Below, piece after piece: positions 16,334 to 24,713 of a stretch of 45,730 bases of DNA. How positions within the stretch are numbered: position 1 is the first letter of the stretch; the number at the start of each line of letters is the position of its first letter. This DNA comes from an uncultured Ruminococcus sp. (lineage in GTDB: Bacteria > Bacillota > Clostridia > Oscillospirales > Acutalibacteraceae): contig CADCHW010000004.1 of the NCBI GenBank assembly GCA_902801245.1, positions 1 to 45,730 of the forward strand, read 5' to 3'. Position numbers and translations under genes: made by a program. The notes beneath the pieces are model-generated. The model made no database searches. It was not told where the DNA came from and saw only the letters and a list, made by a program, of their open reading frames with translations.

Positions 16334-16341
16334 CATATAAT
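16334..16341 (+). promoter_or_regulatory. Putative SigE-type -10 for yqfC
   Basis: CATATAAT lies 38 bp before yqfC, one mismatch from the B. subtilis SigE -10 (CATACAMT). No sigma-A -35 exists 17 bp upstream (GCATTA). The SigE -35 is not convincing either. yqfC is SigE-controlled in B. subtilis; the same octamer precedes the SipL-like gene. Confidence 0.4.
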
Positions 16342-16379
16342 TTACCGTATGAAAAACCCCGTAAAGGAGTAAAATCAAA

Positions 16380-16667
16380 ATGAGGAATAATAACAAAAAA
16401 TCCGTCAGGCAAAGCGTAAACGAACTTAAAAACATTCTCCCTGCGGAGTTCACCAATATGCCGACAATTCAGCTTATCGGCAGCCGTGAACTCACCCTTG
16501 ACGGCTGCAAAGGTATCGCCGAGTATTCCGATTATGCGGTAAAATTAAAGACAACCTGCGGCTTGATTTCCGTGAGCGGTCATTGCCTTAATATAAAGTA
16601 CCTTAGTGTTAGCTCGGTAGTTATTGAGGGCAAAATTGTATGCGTCGAGTTCTGCGGCAGGAGGTGA
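16380..16667 (+). CDS. yqfC: YabP/YqfC family sporulation protein YqfC
   Basis: 95 residues, the standard size for YqfC. The sequence ELTLDGCKGIAEYSDYAVKL, followed by TTCGLISVSGHCLNIKYLSV, shows the YabP/YqfC core (a small beta-rich fold). It is mother-cell-expressed in Bacillus and linked to engulfment/sporulation, where YqfC and YqfD act together. yqfD follows after 4 bp, the conserved pair order. The ribosome site is GTAAAGGAG, 8 bases before the ATG. A putative SigE -10 is upstream. Confidence 0.92.
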   Translation: MRNNNKKSVRQSVNELKNILPAEFTNMPTIQLIGSRELTLDGCKGIAEYSDYAVKLKTTCGLISVSGHCLNIKYLSVSSVVIEGKIVCVEFCGRR

Positions 16668-16671
16668 CAGC

Positions 16672-17907
16672 GTGGTAAAATTACTGAGAATCCTGCGTGG
16701 CTATGTTGTGTTTATGATATCGGGCAGCCGCCCCGAAAAATTTGTGAATATTCTGACATATAACGGCGTGAATGTCTGGGGAGTTAAAAGCAAGGACGGA
16801 GTTGTGTATTGTACAACATTGGCAGTAAACTACAAACATATCCGCCGTCTTTCCCGAAGAACAAGAAATAAAGTCTGCATAAAATCAAAACACGGAATAC
16901 CCTTTTTCATCAACAGAAATAAAGGCAGGGTAGGACTTCCGATAGGCTTTGCCTGTTCTCTGATTATATTCAAGCTGCTTTCAATGTTCCTTTGGAATAT
17001 AGATATTTACGGTTTTAACAATATCAGCTACAATAAGGCTAAATCCGTTATGGAAAGTGTCGGGATATACGAGGGTGCTTATGGCAGATTCGACAGCCTT
17101 AAAAATATACAAACCAAAGCAATGATTGAATTTGAAAATGTTTCGTGGATAACAGTAAATGTTGACGGCAGCAAAGGCGAGGTTAATATAAGCGAAGTCA
17201 CCGAGAAAGGCGAAATAAAGGACGATATCCCTTATAATATCAAAGCCGATACAGACGCACAGATTATCCGTGTTGATGCTTACAGCGGCTCTGCGGTCGT
17301 AAAAAGCGGCGATGCGGTGGCAAAGGGGAATCTGCTTATAAGCGGATTCGTTGAAACGGAGCTTGGCGGCACGCACCTCAGCACGGCAGACGGCATTGTA
17401 TGGGCTAAGACGGAACATACGGAAAGTTTCTCCGTTCCCAAAACATACACTTTCGCAGCCTATAACCCAAACTGCAAAAACAGAAATTCCTGCCGCCTGT
17501 TTAATATTGTGATACCTCTGAAATTCGATAATTACAATACAACCGATAATTATTTTTCTTTTATATCCGAACGTAAAGCAAGCTTTCAGAATGAAACGGC
17601 TTCACTTTCTCTTATAAATGAAAATATATATTTCTATGATACTGATAATGTTACTCTTGATAAAAACTCTGCCGAAAATATTTTCAAAACAAATATGCTT
17701 CTAAACGAACTCTTTAATTACGGGGATAAAAAAATCATCAGCCGAACTGTTGAAAGCTCGGTTGATGATAAGAATTTCAATTATAATGTAGTATATAATT
17801 GTGAAGAAGATATCGGCGAAAAAAGCGAAATCATTCTTGAAGATAATTTCGTCATATCAAACGAAGATACTGCGGAAGATACAACAGAACATTCCCCCGA
17901 ATACTGA
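16672..17907 (+). CDS. yqfD: Sporulation protein YqfD
   Basis: 411 residues from the GTG at 16672, chosen because AGGAGGTGA lies just upstream and it abuts yqfC; an ATG at 16624 would overlap yqfC. It begins (M)VKLLRILRGYVVFMISG, has a single membrane helix around residues 85-103 (GLPIGFACSLIIFKLLSMFL), and a YqfD-type extracytoplasmic region with IDIYGFNNISYNKAKSVMES and ENVSWITVNVDGSKGEVNIS, which resembles a POTRA/FtsQ-like module. The C-terminal tail is acidic (EDTAEDTTEHSPEY). It is required for efficient sporulation in Bacillus. It ends 7 bp from the convergent radical SAM gene. Confidence 0.92.
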   Translation: MVKLLRILRGYVVFMISGSRPEKFVNILTYNGVNVWGVKSKDGVVYCTTLAVNYKHIRRLSRRTRNKVCIKSKHGIPFFINRNKGRVGLPIGFACSLIIFKLLSMFLWNIDIYGFNNISYNKAKSVMESVGIYEGAYGRFDSLKNIQTKAMIEFENVSWITVNVDGSKGEVNISEVTEKGEIKDDIPYNIKADTDAQIIRVDAYSGSAVVKSGDAVAKGNLLISGFVETELGGTHLSTADGIVWAKTEHTESFSVPKTYTFAAYNPNCKNRNSCRLFNIVIPLKFDNYNTTDNYFSFISERKASFQNETASLSLINENIYFYDTDNVTLDKNSAENIFKTNMLLNELFNYGDKKIISRTVESSVDDKNFNYNVVYNCEEDIGEKSEIILEDNFVISNEDTAEDTTEHSPEY

Positions 17908-17914
17908 TGTTCAC

Positions 17915-18835
17915 TTAATGAGTGCTGTCGTAATTGAAATAGTCGGAGCTTACGCTATCAAAATTCGGCACAAATTCCTCATCGGCGGCACTCAACTCCT
18001 GAACAAAACCGTCCATATCAAGGTCGATAGCGTGGTCAACAACCTCGTCATATTCTTTCTCGGTAATTTTCCTGTTGATTTCGGGGTACTTGTAAGCTTC
18101 ACCCATAGGCGTGTACTGACTCATAATACTGACAAGAATTTTATTGCCGAAGTTGTATTTGATAGTATCGAGAATTGCCTTAGCGTCTTTGGTATGATTG
18201 GGAAGAACAAGAAGTCTCACAATCGTACCCTTTTGAATGATACCGTTTTCATCATACGTTATTTTACCGGTTTGACGAACCATTTCTTTTATGGCTCTCA
18301 AAGTCACAAGAGAATAGTTGTATGCACCCGAATACTTCATCGCAAGCCTGTTGTCGCTGTACTTGAAGTCGGGGAGATATATGTCGATATATCCATCAAG
18401 TCTTCTTAAACTTTCAACGGATTCATAACCGCTTGTGTTGTAAAGTACGGGGATTTTAGGCTTGTATATTTTGAAACTTTCGACAACCGCATCTATATAA
18501 TGACTTGCACTGACAAGATTGATATTATGTACACCCTGCTTCTCTAAATTCCTGTAGCAATTTGCAAGCTGGTCGGGCGTAATGTGAACACCAACGTGAT
18601 TTGCACTGATTTCATAATTCTGACAGAATACGCACTTGAGAGTACAGCCGCTGAAAAATATAGCACCGCTTCCTTTACTTCCGCTGATGCAAGGCTCTTC
18701 CCAATAGTGAGGTCCTACTCTTGCGACCTTGGGCATAACTCCCATTTGGCAGAAACCGTCACCCTCAAGCAGGTTTCTTTTTGCACCGCAGTTATGCGGA
18801 CAAGCTGCACAGTGTTCAATCGTCTTCAACGGCAA
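17915..18835 (-). CDS. Radical SAM protein, PflA-like (COG1313 type)
   Basis: 306 residues. The radical SAM cluster is CTLKCVFCQNYEIS (CxxxCxxC at about residues 64-71), preceded by GSGAIFFSG. The N-terminus carries extra Cys (EHCAACPHNCGAKRNLLEGDGFC), diagnostic of the COG1313 group of pyruvate-formate-lyase-activase homologues. Later motifs include NLVSASHYIDAV, YNTSGYES and DIYLPDFKYSD. It is expected to reduce S-adenosylmethionine to a 5'-deoxyadenosyl radical; the substrate of this group is not established. A good minus-strand sigma-A promoter lies upstream. It is monocistronic and convergent with yqfD. Confidence 0.9.
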   Translation of the reverse strand: MPLKTIEHCAACPHNCGAKRNLLEGDGFCQMGVMPKVARVGPHYWEEPCISGSKGSGAIFFSGCTLKCVFCQNYEISANHVGVHITPDQLANCYRNLEKQGVHNINLVSASHYIDAVVESFKIYKPKIPVLYNTSGYESVESLRRLDGYIDIYLPDFKYSDNRLAMKYSGAYNYSLVTLRAIKEMVRQTGKITYDENGIIQKGTIVRLLVLPNHTKDAKAILDTIKYNFGNKILVSIMSQYTPMGEAYKYPEINRKITEKEYDEVVDHAIDLDMDGFVQELSAADEEFVPNFDSVSSDYFNYDSTH

Positions 18836-18935
18836 GTCCTCCTTTCAAACATTGATTTGTATGCAAAGTGTTTTCATAATGGATTTAATATGATTATTTT
18901 TCACTTAACAAGTTAATACTGCATTCCATATATAT

Positions 18936-18964
18936 ATTTTAACAGTCATTGGCAATTTAATCAA
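18936..18964 (-). promoter_or_regulatory. Sigma-A promoter for the radical SAM gene
   Basis: On the minus strand TTGATT (18964-18959), 17-bp spacer, TAAAAT (18941-18936), about 100 bp upstream of the start codon. The rest of the 245-bp gap is AT-rich with no gene. Confidence 0.65.
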
Positions 18965-19080
18965 GACAAATCAGTACAAAAATAAATTCCATATTTCAGA
19001 ATAATTTTGTATCAATTGAGAGAGGTAAAATAAGCGATTGAAAAATTCTACACAAAGTGATAAAATATACGTATGGTAGC

Positions 19081-19296
19081 TTAAAGCTGAAAATCCTCGG
19101 GATTGAATTTCGGAAGTACAGGCGGTTTGAAAGGTTTTCTCAAAAGCGGATTGTAGGAAAATTTACGACATTTTCCGTTATCTATAAATTTGTTTTTTAT
19201 ACATATCTGACCTCCGTCTGAATTAGTGATACAGTTGTCACAGTAAGAGCAGTCAACCGTAACGTTTTTTCCGAAGAGTTTTGATTTTACTCCCAT
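19081..19296 (-). CDS. Small Cys-rich protein, putative metal-binding
   Basis: 71 residues: MGVKSKLFGKNVTVDCSYCD NCITNSDG..., continuing GGQICIKNKFIDNGKCRKFS and ending PPVLPKFNPEDFQL. Five Cys in the first half (CSYCDNC...C......C) could bind zinc or an iron-sulfur centre. The ending, rich in Pro and Lys, looks like a flexible tail. An AAAAGAGGCG ribosome site precedes the ATG. I do not know a named family, though small proteins of this shape are common in Clostridia. It is divergent from pgeF, 80 bp away. Confidence 0.65.
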   Translation of the reverse strand: MGVKSKLFGKNVTVDCSYCDNCITNSDGGQICIKNKFIDNGKCRKFSYNPLLRKPFKPPVLPKFNPEDFQL

Positions 19297-19376
19297 ATAA
19301 TCGCCTCTTTTTTAATAACTAATCTTATTATAGCATTTTTTAATGCAGGAATATTTCTTGAAAGGAATTATAAATT

Positions 19377-20204
19377 ATGATTTTTACAAGCAGCAATATG
19401 AAACTGAATTTTAGAGATGCACTCGCATATCTGACCTTTAATAAGCTTGACGAGATACCTTATCTCAAACATGCTTTTTCAACGAGATTGGGCGGTGTGA
19501 GCGTCGGAGAATTTAACTCGATGAATATGTCATTCAACCGTGGCGACCTTGACGAAAATGTCACGGAGAACTACAGACGGCTCTGTTCCGCCATTGACGT
19601 GAGATTTGAAAATCTTGTAGCCTCGGCTCAAGACCACCACACCTTTGTAAGACGTGTTACATCAAAGGAAAAGGGAATAGGCATTTACAAGCCACGTGAT
19701 TTGGAAAGCGTGGACGCACTCATTACCAACGAAAAAGAAGTAGCTCTTGTAACGTACTTTGCAGATTGCACACCGCTTCTTTTTGTCGATACGGAAAACA
19801 AGGCTGTCGGTGCGGCACACGCAGGCTGGCGAGGAACAGTAGGAAAAATCGGTGAGGAAACCGTTCGGAGAATGGGTGAAGAGTTCGGCACAAATCCCCG
19901 AAATATCATAGCAACCATAGGTCCTGCAATCAATAAATGCTGCTATGAAGTGGACGAGCCTGTAGCGGAGAAATTCCGTGAACTCAATCTCGACAGCGAT
20001 AAATTCATATTTCCGAAGAGCAGCGGAAAATATATGATTGACCTTATTGAAACAAACAGACAGATATTAGTTTCATTGGGAATCCCGAACGAAAATATTG
20101 TTCTCAGTGATGTATGTACACGCTGCAATCACGATTTGATTTGGTCGCACAGGGCAACGGGCGGTAAGCGTGGGGGAATGTGTGCTGTTTTACAAATTAG
20201 TTAA
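19377..20204 (+). CDS. pgeF: Peptidoglycan editing factor PgeF / YfiH family (Cu_oxidase_4)
   Basis: 275 residues. Family landmarks are HAFSTRLGGVSVGEFNSMN, SAQDHHTFVRRV, VTYFADCTPLLFVD, GAAHAGWRGTVGKI and IGPAINKCCYEVDEPV. The metal-binding His/Cys/His set is visible in QDHH, ADC and AHAGW. Members were first called polyphenol oxidases; they are now described as zinc-dependent purine nucleoside phosphorylase/deaminases and, in E. coli, as enzymes keeping L-Ser out of peptidoglycan stems. The exact role here is inferred. The AAGGAA site is 10-11 bases from the ATG. A bidirectional terminator separates it from rodA. Confidence 0.92.
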   Translation: MIFTSSNMKLNFRDALAYLTFNKLDEIPYLKHAFSTRLGGVSVGEFNSMNMSFNRGDLDENVTENYRRLCSAIDVRFENLVASAQDHHTFVRRVTSKEKGIGIYKPRDLESVDALITNEKEVALVTYFADCTPLLFVDTENKAVGAAHAGWRGTVGKIGEETVRRMGEEFGTNPRNIIATIGPAINKCCYEVDEPVAEKFRELNLDSDKFIFPKSSGKYMIDLIETNRQILVSLGIPNENIVLSDVCTRCNHDLIWSHRATGGKRGGMCAVLQIS

Positions 20205-20256
20205 TTAATTTCAACAACAAAATTTGGGTCGGGGTGGGCAATGTCCGCAACATATT

Positions 20257-20297
20257 AAAAGAGAGAAGCATTCCATAGGGAAGTTTTCTCTCTTTTT
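20257..20297. terminator. Bidirectional terminator between pgeF and rodA
   Basis: AAAAGAGAGAA (20257-20267) pairs with TTCTCTCTTTT (20286-20296), with A/T tracts on both sides. A partial palindromic repeat (GGGCAATGTCCGC, 20236-20248) lies just before it. Confidence 0.8.
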
Positions 20298-20301
20298 GCT
20301 T

Positions 20302-21465
20302 TTACAATTCTCTCTTGTTTCTCTTGATAATCAATCGTTCCTCACTGCTGTAAATATGTACACTCTGAACTATTCCCATACACAACATAAGTACCATAAG
20401 CGATGTACCGCCGGCACTGAAAAACGGCAGCGTAACTCCGACTACAGGAAGAAAACCAAGTACCATTCCAAGATTAACGGCAACCTGTGAAAGCACCAAC
20501 GAAAAAACACCGATACAAAGATTCTGCCCGAACTCATCTCTTGCACTTGCCGACTTGTAAAAAATTCTGAGCAGCATAACAAGAAATAACGCAAGAATAA
20601 AGCAGCACCCGATAAAACCAAGTTCTTCACCGGCAACGGTAAAAATAAAGTCATTCTCCTGTTCGGGAACAATTCCGTAACCCACACGCTGCCCTTTGAA
20701 AAGACCCTCGCCGGTGTAGCCGCCTGACGTTATGGAAAGCTTGCCCTGATACTGCTGCCAGCCGTAAACCGATTTCGGATTTTCATCAAGGTTCATAAGT
20801 ACAAGAACTCTGTTTCTCTGGTCATCGTTCATAACGCTTGTCCATACAAACGGAGCAGCCATTACAATCGCAAGAATTGACAGCACATAATAACGTATCT
20901 GAACTCCTGCCGAAAATGTCATTATAATAAATATAAGTGCAAATATAAGTGCCGAGCCGTCGTCACCCTGAAAGTGAATAAGTACCACCGGGATAACACC
21001 GTGAATCGCCAAAAGACAAACATTCCAAAACGATTTAATTTTATTATTTTTTGTAAGATAGCTTAAATGTGCCGAAAGTGTTACTATAAAACACATCTTT
21101 ACAATCTCCGACGGCTGCAGGGAATATCCGCCTATGCTAATCCAAGCTATATCGTCCGTACCCTCGATACGAATACCGAACGCAAACACAATAAAAATCA
21201 ATCCTAATCCTAAAAGTGCGGCAGTCCACCAGAATTTTTCCAGATATCCGTAGTCGATGCACGAAATGATTATTGCACCTACAAAGCCTATCACAAGTGC
21301 GGTAACCTGCATTTTCAGAAAGTTATATTCGCCAGCCCTCTGCATACTTGCAATAAGAAGCAAACTGAGAGCATTAAGTCCTATTATCATCAGCCACAGA
21401 AATTTATCCGTATACGTGAAATAATAGTAAAGCTTCTCATATATGAATCTGAAGAATTCTTTCAT
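20302..21465 (-). CDS. rodA: SEDS peptidoglycan glycosyltransferase, RodA-like
   Basis: 387 residues with about ten membrane helices. SEDS signatures are present: GGYSLQPSEIVKMCFIVTLS, HFQGDDGSALIFALIF (the catalytic Asp region), YGIVPEQENDFIFTVAGEEL and GFLPVVGVTLPFFSAGGTSL. It polymerises lipid II into glycan strands with a partner class B PBP at the cytoplasmic membrane. RodA, FtsW and SpoVE are close relatives; the PEQENDFIF motif and the lack of a division cluster favour RodA. It is monocistronic on the minus strand. Start codon at 21465 with AAAGGAGG upstream. Confidence 0.9.
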   Translation of the reverse strand: MKEFFRFIYEKLYYYFTYTDKFLWLMIIGLNALSLLLIASMQRAGEYNFLKMQVTALVIGFVGAIIISCIDYGYLEKFWWTAALLGLGLIFIVFAFGIRIEGTDDIAWISIGGYSLQPSEIVKMCFIVTLSAHLSYLTKNNKIKSFWNVCLLAIHGVIPVVLIHFQGDDGSALIFALIFIIMTFSAGVQIRYYVLSILAIVMAAPFVWTSVMNDDQRNRVLVLMNLDENPKSVYGWQQYQGKLSITSGGYTGEGLFKGQRVGYGIVPEQENDFIFTVAGEELGFIGCCFILALFLVMLLRIFYKSASARDEFGQNLCIGVFSLVLSQVAVNLGMVLGFLPVVGVTLPFFSAGGTSLMVLMLCMGIVQSVHIYSSEERLIIKRNKREL

Positions 21466-21719
21466 TTTAACCTCCTTTATAAATCTCCTTCTATAATTAT
21501 ATAAAATAAATCAAACATTATCAAGATAAAAAATGAAAAAATTGTAACATTATTAAGAACAAAAATTTGCGGACAACGTCAGCTTGAAACACATGAAGAT
21601 ATTTTATTTTATCCATAACTTTTATTACCCCACCGGAAGTAAAGAATAAATAAGAAACTAATTCTTAATTCAAAAATTATTGGTCGGGTTCACTTGCTGC
21701 CGGTCGCCGCTCGGCGACA

Positions 21720-22037
21720 AAAATTTTGTAGCTGTACGGTTGAAAAGCTTTTTAAAGTTTGGTCAAGCTTTTCAAAGCTTGCGGGGTGCAGGGGCAGAGC
21801 CCCGCTCGCTGACGAAACAAATTATTGTAGAAAAATAAACTTCCCTCAGCGAAACTAAACAAACTATGCTTAGAAAATAAAAATAAAAACATATACAAAA
21901 ACGTATCTATCTGTACAAATCAACAAAGGCAACAGCGTAGCGAATTGCTGGTCAAAGAAAAACAAAACTACCTTTCAGCCCAAATCCTACGGACGTTGTC
22001 CCGTGATTTCATTTCAACCGTACAGGTAGAAAATTTT
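21720..22037. repeat. TIR-bounded intergenic repeat, copy B
   Basis: 318 bp with 26-bp terminal inverted repeats differing at two positions (arms 21720-21745 and 22012-22037; core CTGTACGGTTG). It contains the shared blocks and a hairpin GGGGCAGAGCCCC at the place where copy C has AAGGGCAGAGCCCTT. A degenerate GCGGAC-type palindrome lies near the right end (21990-22003). It fills most of the 670-bp gap between rodA and apbE; the left part (21466-21719) holds short-repeat fragments at 21569-21580 and 21682-21690. Confidence 0.82.
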
Positions 22038-22085
22038 CAATAAAAGAAAGTTACAATAAAATAAATAGTTTAGCCTAACTTCCTA

Positions 22086-22114
22086 TTGTTATTCCGTCGG
22101 TAATGTAGTATAAT
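22086..22114 (+). promoter_or_regulatory. Sigma-A promoter for apbE
   Basis: TTGTTA (22086-22091), 17-bp spacer, TATAAT (22109-22114), 22 bp before the start codon with its GAGGTG site. Confidence 0.7.
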
Positions 22115-22135
22115 ATTATGAAGTGAGGTGTTTAA

Positions 22136-23242
22136 ATGAAAAAATTAAAAATAAAATTATCAGCTGTGTTGATATCAATGTGTGTAATAATATCAGCAGC
22201 AGGCTGTCAAAATTCCGAACAGAATAAAGCAAACACACAATCAAGCGAATCGGTTAAAGAAAGCCAAACACAGCCTTCAAAAAATTTCCCCGACCCCTAT
22301 GATAAAAGTGTTTTTGCACTTGACACATTTATAAACCTGAGGCTTTACAGTGACAATGCCGAAAGCTCCGCCGAGCTTGCAGCTGACAGAATAACCGAGC
22401 TTGAAAATATTTTTTCGGTAACAAATGAAAACAGTGACGTTTCAAAACTTAACAACAGCAGCGGTAAACCTGTCACAGTTGACGATGATACATTTAACGT
22501 AATAAATACCGCAATCGATATTTCAAATATTACAGACGGTGCATTGGATATATCTGTATACCCGATAGTCAAGCTGTGGGGCTTTACCACCGACGAACAC
22601 AAAGTTCCTAGCGAAAGCGATATCGATAAAGAGCTGAAAAAGGTTGATTATACAAAAATCACCGCAAATGAAACTAGCCGCACTGTACAGCTTGCCGAAG
22701 ATATGGAGATAGATTTAGGTGCAGTTGCAAAGGGTTACATCTCCGAGGATATAAAGAATCTTCTAAAAGAAGACGGTGTTGAAAGTGCGGTGCTTTCATT
22801 CGGAGGAAACATTCAGACAATCGGCACAAAGAACGGTGATTTATGGAAAGTCGGTGTGAAGTATCCCTTTACCGAGGACAGCTTTGCTATTCTGAGCGTC
22901 GGAGAAACTGCCGTTGTAACATCTGCCACCGACCAGAGATACTTTGAAGAGGACGGGAAGATGTATCACCACATCATTGATCCTAAAAGCGGGTATCCTG
23001 TTGACAACGGAACATTTTCAACTACAGTGATTTGTGAAAGCGGAGCAAGGGCAGACGCACTTTCAACCTCTATTTTTGTAATGGGTACAGATAGAGCAAA
23101 GGAGCTTTATAAAAATTTCGATAATTTTGAATTTGTTATTCTTGATGAAAATGACACCGTTTACGTAACAAACGGCTTGAAAGATAATTTCAAGCTTGCC
23201 GACGGATACGACTATCTTAATATTGAATATGTAGAAAAATAA
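22136..23242 (+). CDS. apbE: FAD:protein FMN transferase ApbE (lipoprotein)
   Basis: 368 residues. The lipoprotein signal ends in SAAGCQ (lipobox Cys about residue 24), followed by a Ser/Gln/Lys spacer. The ApbE domain shows FALDTFINLRLYSD, DGALDISVYPIVKLWGF, DLGAVAKGYISEDI, VLSFGGNIQTIG, YHHIIDPKSGYPVDNG and ARADALSTSIFVMG with the Mg2+-binding Asp. It attaches FMN covalently to Thr/Ser of partner proteins (for example Rnf or extracytoplasmic flavoproteins) outside the membrane. The usual SG before the DQRYF segment reads SA here. No target gene is adjacent. Confidence 0.95.
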   Translation: MKKLKIKLSAVLISMCVIISAAGCQNSEQNKANTQSSESVKESQTQPSKNFPDPYDKSVFALDTFINLRLYSDNAESSAELAADRITELENIFSVTNENSDVSKLNNSSGKPVTVDDDTFNVINTAIDISNITDGALDISVYPIVKLWGFTTDEHKVPSESDIDKELKKVDYTKITANETSRTVQLAEDMEIDLGAVAKGYISEDIKNLLKEDGVESAVLSFGGNIQTIGTKNGDLWKVGVKYPFTEDSFAILSVGETAVVTSATDQRYFEEDGKMYHHIIDPKSGYPVDNGTFSTTVICESGARADALSTSIFVMGTDRAKELYKNFDNFEFVILDENDTVYVTNGLKDNFKLADGYDYLNIEYVEK

Positions 23243-23255
23243 ATATATAAAAGCT

Positions 23256-23294
23256 AACCGCCCAACAGTTGAAATCAATCAACTCCGGGCGGTT
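23256..23294. terminator. Bidirectional terminator between apbE and the LRR-dockerin gene
   Basis: AACCGCCC (23256-23263) pairs with GGGCGGTT (23287-23294), with an inner AGTTGA/TCAACT helix and T-rich flanks. It ends two convergent genes. Confidence 0.85.
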
Positions 23295-23307
23295 GTTATA
23301 TTTTTTA

Positions 23308-24387
23308 TTATCTTTCAAAAATACTATAATCTCTCAAACCTACACTGTATCTCAAAATAGACAGACTGTCGGAGCTGTCGGCTTTTCCGTCACCGTTCAC
23401 ATCTGCCTGCTCCACAATATCCTCGTCAAACTTTTCAAGCTGAACAGAGTATCTCAGAACAAGCAAAGCATCATTCGACGTTATTATTCCGTCACCGTCA
23501 ATATCGCCCTTTATTCCGCTTGATGCACTCGGATAAGTTCTGAAAGGAATTCCCTTTCCTACAGCATATACCTCCGCAGTGGAATATTTCTTTCCGTAAA
23601 CGGTTAGTCTTTCGCAGCCGTCAAAAACATTTGCTCCGATATATTTCACTCTTGACGGAATATAAACGTTCTTAAGACGTACGCAGCCTTTAAAAGCTTC
23701 ACTGTTAATTCCGCTAGCACTGTTTGGAATTACAACTGTTTCCAGATTTACACAATCCTGAAAAGTTTGTGCACTAATCACAGCGATACCGTTCGGAAGA
23801 GTAACCTCTTTCAAAGCCGTGCAGCTCTTAAATGCTTTCCTGCCGATTGAGGTTACCTCGTCCGGAATGGTAATACTTTCCAAATCATAGCAGTTTTCAA
23901 ACGCACTCCAGCCGATTTTTGTAAGATTTTGAGGCAAAGCAATACTACTAAGGGAAGTGCAATCTTTAAAAGCATAGCTTTCTATTGAAGTAACAGTTTC
24001 GGGAATAATCACATTTTCCAGTGAAGAACAATTCTCAAATGCTCTGCTGCTTATTTCTCTCAAACCGTATGGCAAGGCAATACTTCTAATGCCTGTTTGA
24101 TTTCTGAAAGCTGATGCGGAAATGGAGGTAACCGGCTTATTCTCAAGCTGGTCGGGAATACTCAGCGATGAAGAGTCACCTGTGTAACCTATAATATTAA
24201 TTTCACCTCTGAGAGTAATTCTGTAAATAATGCCGTTGTAGTTATGGCTTTTTCCGCTTGCTTCATCATCAATTACAGTCTGTGCTGTTTCCTCGGTGAT
24301 TTCGACGGCACTTGCCGATAATGCCGCACTTGCACAAGACATAATCATAGCAGCTGTCAAGCATACCAATAAAACCTTTTTCTTCAT
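23308..24387 (-). CDS. Secreted leucine-rich-repeat (BspA/LRR_5) protein with C-terminal dockerin
   Basis: 359 residues. The signal peptide runs to about residue 27 (ASAALSASA). Residues ~75-265 are BspA-type repeats of about 23 residues (AFENCSSLENVIIPETVTSI, AFKDCTSLSSIALPQNLTKI and so on; about eight). The C-terminal ~65 residues are a type I dockerin with two EF-hand-like loops, GDIDGDGIITSNDALLVLRY and ADVNGDGKADSSDSLSILRY. It would be secreted and docked to a cohesin-bearing scaffoldin; the LRRs probably bind a protein or polysaccharide. No cohesin gene is in the window. AAAGGGG precedes the ATG. Confidence 0.93.
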   Translation of the reverse strand: MKKKVLLVCLTAAMIMSCASAALSASAVEITEETAQTVIDDEASGKSHNYNGIIYRITLRGEINIIGYTGDSSSLSIPDQLENKPVTSISASAFRNQTGIRSIALPYGLREISSRAFENCSSLENVIIPETVTSIESYAFKDCTSLSSIALPQNLTKIGWSAFENCYDLESITIPDEVTSIGRKAFKSCTALKEVTLPNGIAVISAQTFQDCVNLETVVIPNSASGINSEAFKGCVRLKNVYIPSRVKYIGANVFDGCERLTVYGKKYSTAEVYAVGKGIPFRTYPSASSGIKGDIDGDGIITSNDALLVLRYSVQLEKFDEDIVEQADVNGDGKADSSDSLSILRYSVGLRDYSIFER

Positions 24388-24626
24388 AAAAAAATCCCCT
24401 TTCTTAAAACAGATTCACAATCTACATTAGATTTTAGCACTCTGCAACTTCAATTGTCAATGTGTTTTTACATATAAAAATATATTTTACAAAGCATTAA
24501 TATGATTTGCGAATTTTTTTACATATTATTTACAAATTGTTCATATATGGAGTAATACATATTCAACAATAAAATAACTTTTATGACAAGAAATTAATCA
24601 ATGTCATATAAAACAACAATTGCTGC

Positions 24627-24655
24627 TTGACAGATTAAGTGGAATATTTTATAAT
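24627..24655 (+). promoter_or_regulatory. Consensus sigma-A promoter for the disrupted membrane gene
   Basis: TTGACA (24627-24632), 17-bp spacer, TATAAT (24650-24655): an essentially perfect promoter still stands ahead of a gene that is broken. The rest of the 24388-24700 gap is AT-rich with nothing else recognised. Confidence 0.8.
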
Positions 24656-24713
24656 AAAATTATTAAACTTTCAATAATTGATATATGTTATTTTTTATTT
24701 GAAAGGTATAAAC

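Noticed and set aside
17801-18409. Plus-strand frame overlapping the yqfD end and the radical SAM gene
   Set aside because: Shadow of the minus-strand radical SAM gene; no recognisable domain.
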